From positions 186,001-250,000 of the forward strand of contig NZ_CAKMMP010000011.1 of assembly GCF_927798175.1 (NCBI RefSeq): DNA of 64,000 nt, in the 5' to 3' direction. A program made the position numbers and the translations under genes. Below the pieces are notes generated by a model. That model did not search any database and was not told the DNA's origin. It was given only the letters and a program-made list of their open reading frames with translations. Shown piece after piece: positions 60,129 to 64,000 of this stretch. Each line of letters starts with the position of its first letter. Position 1 is the first letter of the stretch. The DNA comes from Paenibacillus sp. JJ-223. Lineage in GTDB: Bacteria; Bacillota; Bacilli; Paenibacillales; Paenibacillaceae.

Positions 60129-60854
60129 ATGGGAACATTGGATTTCAGCGTGCTGACGAGGCACTCGGACCGCTTCCTTGAAGGTTTCCTGAATACGATC
60201 CAGATTAGCCTGATCGCCCTCGTTGGCAGTTTTCTTTTGGGTGCGGTCATTGCGGTCTTTCGCATCGCTCCCGTCAAGCCGCTTAACTGGATCGGCACCG
60301 CGTTTGTCGAGTTCATTCGCAACATCCCGCTGCTGCTGGTCGTGTTTTTCTTTTACCTCGGGCTGCCTGCACTCGGCATTTCATTGGACGGCTTCGTCTC
60401 GGGCACGCTTGGCCTGACCATTTATACTGCGGCGTTTATCGCCGAAGCGATCCGTGCGGGCATTCAGTCCGTACCGCGCGGGCAGCTGGAGGCCGCCCGG
60501 TCATCGGGTCTTTCCTACATTCAGGCCATGAATCTGGTCATCTTGCCGCAGGCAATCAAAATCGTGCTGCCGTCCATCGGCAACCAATTTATCAACCTGG
60601 TCAAAAATTCCTCGATACTGGCCGTCGTGGCAGGCATGGATCTGATGTATTTCGCCGACCTGGTCAACTCGGATACGTTCCAGCCGCTCAGCGTATATAC
60701 GATCGTTGCCTTGTTCTATCTGGTCCTGACCTTGCCGCTCAGCTTCCTCGTGCACTACATGGAACGGCGGCTCGGGAAAAGCGATGGCGGAATTCGGCCC
60801 AAACGTCAGCATTCCCGAAAACCGAATAAGCGCTCGGAGCAAGCGACGATGTGA
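60129..60854 (+). CDS. glnM: Glutamine ABC transporter permease GlnM
   Basis: 241 residues, HisM-type permease with about five helices. 'FLEGFLNTIQISLIALVGSFLLGAVIAVF', 'FVEFIRNIPLLLVVFFFYLGLP' and the EAA loop 'EAARSSGLSYIQAMNLVILPQAIKIVLPSIGNQFINLVKNSS'. GGAGGCG 9 nt upstream fixes ATG 60129. The basic C-terminal tail (RRLGKSD...KQHSRKPNKRSEQ) is longer than usual. Confidence 0.92.
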   Translation: MGTLDFSVLTRHSDRFLEGFLNTIQISLIALVGSFLLGAVIAVFRIAPVKPLNWIGTAFVEFIRNIPLLLVVFFFYLGLPALGISLDGFVSGTLGLTIYTAAFIAEAIRAGIQSVPRGQLEAARSSGLSYIQAMNLVILPQAIKIVLPSIGNQFINLVKNSSILAVVAGMDLMYFADLVNSDTFQPLSVYTIVALFYLVLTLPLSFLVHYMERRLGKSDGGIRPKRQHSRKPNKRSEQATM

Positions 60855-60887
60855 GGCATTCTTTTATCAAAGGTGGTGATCGATCCC

Positions 60888-61538
60888 ATGGACTTTGCCG
60901 GCGCTTACGCTTGGCCCAATCTACGCTTTCTGCTTCAGGGGTTTCTGGTAACCCTCCAGGTCGCCGGATTATCCATCGTATTCAGTTTCGTGCTTGGAAC
61001 CGTGTTCGGAACGATCCGGTATATGCGGGTTCCGGTTCTGTCGCAGCTTGCTGCGGTCATCGTGGACATCATTCGCAATTTGCCGCTGTTGCTGATCATT
61101 TTTTTCATCCATATCGTCCTGCCGCAGCTCGGCATCAAACTGCCCGTATTTTGGTCCACCGTTGTGGGCTTGAGTTTGTTTGAGGGGGCCATGATCGCCG
61201 AGATCGTTCGCAGCGGGCTGAACTCCATTGAACGAGGGCAGATTGAAGCAGCCCGCTCGTCCGGCCTGAGTTATATGCAGACACTAGGCAGCATCATTAT
61301 GCCTCAAGCCTTGCGGCGCATGTCTCCTCCCATGGTCAGCCAGTTCATCTCCCTGCTAAAGGATACGTCCCTTGCGATCATCATTTCCTTGCCGGAGCTG
61401 ATGCGCAATGTGCAGATTCTTGGCGGGCAAAGCTTCAATTACGTCATTCCGGCCCTGCTGCTGGCGACCGCGCTCTATTTTATCATCAACTACACGTTGT
61501 CGATCGTGGCACGACGACTTGAGGCCCGTATCCATTGA
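60888..61538 (+). CDS. glnP: Glutamine ABC transporter permease GlnP
   Basis: 216 residues, second HisM-type permease, similar to GlnM: 'FLLQGFLVTLQVAGLSIVFSFVLGTVFGTIR' and EAA loop 'EAARSSGLSYMQTLGSIIMPQALRRMSPPMVSQFISLLKDTS'. It forms a heterodimer with GlnM. ATG 60888 follows AAAGGTGGTGAT; GTG at 60873 would lie within that site. Gene order glnQ-H-M-P matches Bacillus subtilis. Confidence 0.92.
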   Translation: MDFAGAYAWPNLRFLLQGFLVTLQVAGLSIVFSFVLGTVFGTIRYMRVPVLSQLAAVIVDIIRNLPLLLIIFFIHIVLPQLGIKLPVFWSTVVGLSLFEGAMIAEIVRSGLNSIERGQIEAARSSGLSYMQTLGSIIMPQALRRMSPPMVSQFISLLKDTSLAIIISLPELMRNVQILGGQSFNYVIPALLLATALYFIINYTLSIVARRLEARIH

Positions 61539-61592
61539 GGAAAACGCATGGCTCGATAACATATCCGATGAATGTATGAACGATACCATGAC

Positions 61593-61629
61593 AAAACCGC
61601 CGAATGCACGATGCAATCGGCGGTTTTTC
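61593..61629 (+). terminator. Terminator of glnQHMP
   Basis: AAAACCGCCGA and TCGGCGGTTTTT form an 11-bp stem with a 13-nt loop and a T-run. Confidence 0.95.
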
Positions 61630-61667
61630 GACTCTTTTCATTTGGCAAAATAAAAAAACCGACGGCT

Positions 61668-61856
61668 CTACGCGATCGGCTGATGGTTCAGAATACGTTT
61701 TTGGTAATCGAAACGATAGTACTCATTAATAAGCTCGTCCAGCACCATAGACTGGTGCAGCACTTTCTGGTCGTGCATGCCATGATCGGCCGCCAAACGA
61801 CTTAGTTCCTTCCGGTTCTGTTCGATTTGGTCTCTAATCTGTTTCGGTACTCTCAC
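61668..61856 (-). CDS. Spo0E-like aspartyl-phosphate phosphatase
   Basis: 62 residues forming a helical hairpin: 'IRDQIEQNRKELSRLAADHGMHDQKVLHQSMVLDELINEYYRF'. The SxxLD motif (S-M-V-L-D) that defines Spo0E-type phosphatases is present. Such proteins remove phosphate from Spo0A~P and so delay sporulation. GTG start 61856 with GGAGGGG 6 nt upstream (a nearby ATG runs into a stop at once). Confidence 0.88.
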   Translation of the reverse strand: MRVPKQIRDQIEQNRKELSRLAADHGMHDQKVLHQSMVLDELINEYYRFDYQKRILNHQPIA

Positions 61857-62069
61857 AGCATGCCCCTCCCCTTCTTATATCCATTTTAAGATAGTTTGCC
61901 AAAAAGTTGAACTTTTTTTCCTTTGCAAATTGAAATGATGGTTTGCAAGAATAATTTTTCATAGAATATTGACACCCTCCTCAAATATAACCAAACAAAA
62001 AACTTCCAATCACTGATAAAAATTTACTTTATTTTTCACAACTCTCTAAAAGAAAATATTCAGCAAATA

Positions 62070-62115
62070 AAAAAACCAACCAACATCGGTCTGCGTCCGA
62101 CATTCAGTTGGTTCC
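62070..62115 (-). terminator. Terminator overlapping the regulator's stop codon
   Basis: On the minus strand AACCAACTGAATGTCGG and CCGATGTTGGTTGGTT form a long stem with a 7-nt loop and a run of seven T. The TGA of the regulator gene (62104-62106) lies inside the 5' arm. Confidence 0.9.
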
Positions 62116-63525
62116 ATATTTTTTGCGCTCACAAGTACCTAAACCTCTCTCAGCGGTGAAATTCTTGTATCGAGGCGTTTCCATAGACATTGTTTGAAGA
62201 AATCTTTCATATTCTTTCTCTTGCTCTAACGTAGCATGGCCCCTATTCTCACCGTAGAGATCGAGACATTTAACAATCGTAAAATAATCCCAATTATTGA
62301 TAGCACCTTCTAAGCTTTTAAGCAAGAACCTTATACCCTTATCGTATCTTTTTTTTCGCAAATGATATCGTGAAAGCTCGTAAAACATTGAAATTACAAA
62401 TTTATTCGATGTCATTACATCTCCCTCAAAAGGGAAATGGTAGAATTTATTTAACAGTTCCTCGAATTGAATTATTACAAAATCAACATCATAATCATAT
62501 TTATTCGCGGCTTTAAATATATGTCCCAACGCAATATGCTCTTCATCTTTATACGCAATTATACATTGTATATATTCTCTTAATTTTGTCATATTACCCA
62601 TCATCACGTTATAAAGTAAACTATTCAACTTTGCCCATTCTCTAAATTTATTGATGTGTATCAATTCTTCTCTTGTTGGATCATTAATTAAGGTGATTCT
62701 CTGATAATGTTCCACACATAACAAAGCTTTTTCATATTGCTCAGTATGACTGAAAAACGAGCCTCTCATTAAATATGCATATGCTTCGTAAACGAAAATC
62801 GGGTATTTAGATTTTGCTACAGTTTTATTTGATGTGTACTTTTTCCTTGTCTGCACAGCTTCTTCAAGTTTAATCGTAGTATCGTATAATTTATCAAGTT
62901 CAAGACAAGCAGAGTAAACATTCATAAGATCCTTTATCGCATCCAACCTATGATCTTCATCCAGACAATCAACATACTTCTCAAAAACTGCCGTTAAACG
63001 GAGATTTTTCCTGCTATCAGAGTCTAGAGACAAGATAAAAATTCTGTAGTGACATATAGCGAGTTTTTCTGAGTGCTGATATTTTTCGATCTCTGCGACA
63101 CATTTGTATAAAATAAGCGCAGCCTTGTATAACCCTGTTTCGTACCATTTCTCAGCCAACTTAAATAACTGATTGATATAAGAACGGTCATCTGTTGCAC
63201 GGGTTACAACCTTTTTTATACACTGAAGCTTGTTAAGTTCAGCACACCGATTTAAAAAGGGCTCCAACCTTCTCCAATGAGTTTCTCCTTCAACAAAACT
63301 CTCTATTGCATATTTCTCGTAAAAAAAACCTAACTCTAGTCCCATAGCAGCAGTAATTTTGTCTAATTGATTCATAGACAGCGGCCTTTTTCCTTTTAGT
63401 ATGGCGCTAAGTGTCCCAACATTTACTCCAGATAATTCTGAAAATCTCTGAAGTTTGTAACCTTCCTTATTCATGTGCCTTTCAATTTGCGAGCAAATCG
63501 TAGCCTCTGGCCCCAATGGTCCCAC
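62104..63525 (-). CDS. XRE-family HTH regulator with long helical-repeat C-terminus
   Basis: 473 residues. An N-terminal HTH_3 domain (about 8-65), 'GYKLQRFSELSGVNVGTLSAILKGKRPLSMNQLDKITAAMGLELGFFYE', is followed by some 400 residues of helical, TPR-like repeats ('ICHYRIFILSLDSDSRKNLRLTAVFEKYVD', 'YELSRYHLRKKRYDKGIRFLLKSLEGAI'). This plan fits peptide-sensing RRNPP/PlcR-like regulators, though no cognate peptide was proven. The gene is markedly AT-rich compared with its neighbours, suggesting transfer. The start is GTG 63525 or TTG 63516. Confidence 0.85.
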   Translation of the reverse strand: MGPLGPEATICSQIERHMNKEGYKLQRFSELSGVNVGTLSAILKGKRPLSMNQLDKITAAMGLELGFFYEKYAIESFVEGETHWRRLEPFLNRCAELNKLQCIKKVVTRATDDRSYINQLFKLAEKWYETGLYKAALILYKCVAEIEKYQHSEKLAICHYRIFILSLDSDSRKNLRLTAVFEKYVDCLDEDHRLDAIKDLMNVYSACLELDKLYDTTIKLEEAVQTRKKYTSNKTVAKSKYPIFVYEAYAYLMRGSFFSHTEQYEKALLCVEHYQRITLINDPTREELIHINKFREWAKLNSLLYNVMMGNMTKLREYIQCIIAYKDEEHIALGHIFKAANKYDYDVDFVIIQFEELLNKFYHFPFEGDVMTSNKFVISMFYELSRYHLRKKRYDKGIRFLLKSLEGAINNWDYFTIVKCLDLYGENRGHATLEQEKEYERFLQTMSMETPRYKNFTAERGLGTCERKKYGTN

Positions 63526-63608
63526 CCCGAATCTGCAAACATAAACGATAAATATAATTAATGTAAATTATATCCTCGATTTTAAACCTGTTGATCTGTT
63601 AATTCAAC

Positions 63609-63650
63609 AAAAAAAACAGTAGCCCCTCAGGTTAGGGGTTACTGTTTTTC
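63609..63650. terminator. Bidirectional terminator near the right end
   Basis: AACAGTAGCCCCT and AGGGGTTACTGTT form a 12-13 bp stem (one G-T pair) with a short loop and A/T-runs on both sides. It ends the minus-strand gene that starts outside the window. Confidence 0.85.
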
Positions 63651-63670
63651 ATTTCGCTATACTCGTAATT

Positions 63671-63796
63671 TTAATAAATCCCGAACTTATGTTGTAATAA
63701 CGGTTTATACATCATACTCCACCAAATCCATGGTTTAACAGCCTTAAAACAGTATCCAACGTAATTGAGAAAGTCAACATTGCCACCGTACAAACC
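63671..63796 (-). other. Open 41-codon stretch in frame after the cut gene's stop
   Basis: Directly after the TAA of the cut hypothetical gene, the same frame stays open for 41 codons, reading 'GLYGGNVDFLNYVGYC...' and 'KPWIWWSMMYKPLLQHKF'. The only start codons near its beginning are a TTG right after a poor AAGG. It may be a small peptide gene, a remnant of the upstream gene, or chance. Confidence 0.3.
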
Positions 63797-64000
63797 TTAA
63801 TGGACGTAGATATTTTTTTTCTTCTCATAACCTTTATAGACCTCCTCAATCAGTTGTCTGTAACTATTAATAATATGATTTGGAGCACTGGATCTATTTT
63901 TCTCAAAAAGTCCTACGCAATAAATAATGGTTTTGTGGTCATTGATTCTGATTGCGTGAGACAAACAACTCAACAATTGAACGAAACCTTCGATAGAATC
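63797..64000 (-). CDS. Hypothetical protein (partial, N-terminus outside window)
   Basis: C-terminal 67 residues: 'SIEGFVQLLSCLSHAIRINDHKTIIYCVGLFEKNRSS', ending 'QLIEEVYKGYEKKKNIYVH'. No domain recognised. It is AT-rich like the adjacent XRE regulator and may belong to the same acquired segment. The start lies beyond the right edge. Confidence 0.6.
   Translation of the reverse strand, partial: DSIEGFVQLLSCLSHAIRINDHKTIIYCVGLFEKNRSSAPNHIINSYRQLIEEVYKGYEKKKNIYVH

Noticed and set aside
61834..61962. 42-codon frame (minus strand) upstream of and overlapping the Spo0E-like gene, with AGGAGGG before it
   Set aside because: The ribosome binding site is 12-13 nt away, the sequence has no signal peptide or known motif, and it overlaps the better-supported Spo0E-like start. 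A role as a quorum peptide could not be supported.
1..64000. tRNA/rRNA genes, CRISPR repeats, transposases or prophage genes
   Set aside because: None were seen on reading either strand; the AT-rich right end suggests transfer, but no mobility gene or attachment site could be pointed to.

Overview
The window looks like a chromosomal segment of a Paenibacillus-type Bacillota. Gene content points there (Spo0E-like protein, T-box serS, TPP-controlled thiY/X/Z, glnQHMP, csoR-copZ-copA, ycnJ-ycnI, nupNOPQ), as do strong AGGAGG ribosome binding sites, frequent TTG/GTG starts and fairly GC-rich coding sequence. No rRNA, tRNA, CRISPR array, insertion sequence or phage structural gene was seen. The last ~2 kb (from about 61.9 kb) is clearly more AT-rich than the rest.

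Layout. 0-5.2 kb: cut GNAT acetyltransferase, DUF2809 and Ig-like (Big_2) proteins, serS behind a T-box leader, DUF2798 membrane protein, VOC protein. 5.2-9.6 kb: a TPP riboswitch and terminator ahead of a thiamine-precursor uptake operon (binding lipoprotein, MTH1187/YqgV-like protein, permease, ATPase, TatD-like hydrolase). 9.7-12.5 kb: TetR regulator plus nitroreductase, then a YhgE/Pip-type membrane protein behind a large palindrome. 12.7-16.1 kb: copper module copA, copZ, csoR with two CsoR boxes. 16.1-21 kb: acetyltransferase and a two-module hybrid histidine kinase with a BTAD/SARP-like response regulator. 21-28.5 kb: two hypothetical proteins, then a nucleoside-uptake operon nupNOPQ followed by a sulfite-oxidase-like enzyme and a nucleoside phosphorylase. 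28.5-33.3 kb: secreted protein, DUF5317 protein, a 34-aa membrane peptide, a GGDEF/HD-GYP protein. 33.5-37.9 kb: NarL-type two-component pair, then ycnJ-ycnI.

37.9-49.6 kb is a complete class II lanthipeptide locus. On the minus strand it reads response regulator, kinase, precursor lanA, synthetase lanM and peptidase-transporter lanT. Divergent from the regulator is an immunity ABC transporter (lanF-lanE-lanG) with a YxeA-like protein. The precursor carries the mersacidin/plantaricin C lipid II-binding signature (C-T-x-S-x-E-C) and a plantaricin C-like tail ending Cys-Cys; it appears to be a new family member.

49.6-51.6 kb holds a compact three-gene set: a lipoprotein, a lipase-fold protein with a C-terminal WXG100-like helical domain, and a small WXG-motif protein. 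This resembles the 'reverse-architecture' type VII-secreted lipase toxins (TslA type) with immunity lipoprotein and targeting partner.

52-64 kb: DUF445 protein, aldo/keto reductase, DUF985 cupin, AraC regulator with a cre-like promoter, intracellular-type GH28 pectinase, glnQHMP, Spo0E-like phosphatase, and an AT-rich XRE/repeat regulator next to a cut hypothetical gene. Functions are inferred by family recognition from sequence alone; no database search was run.
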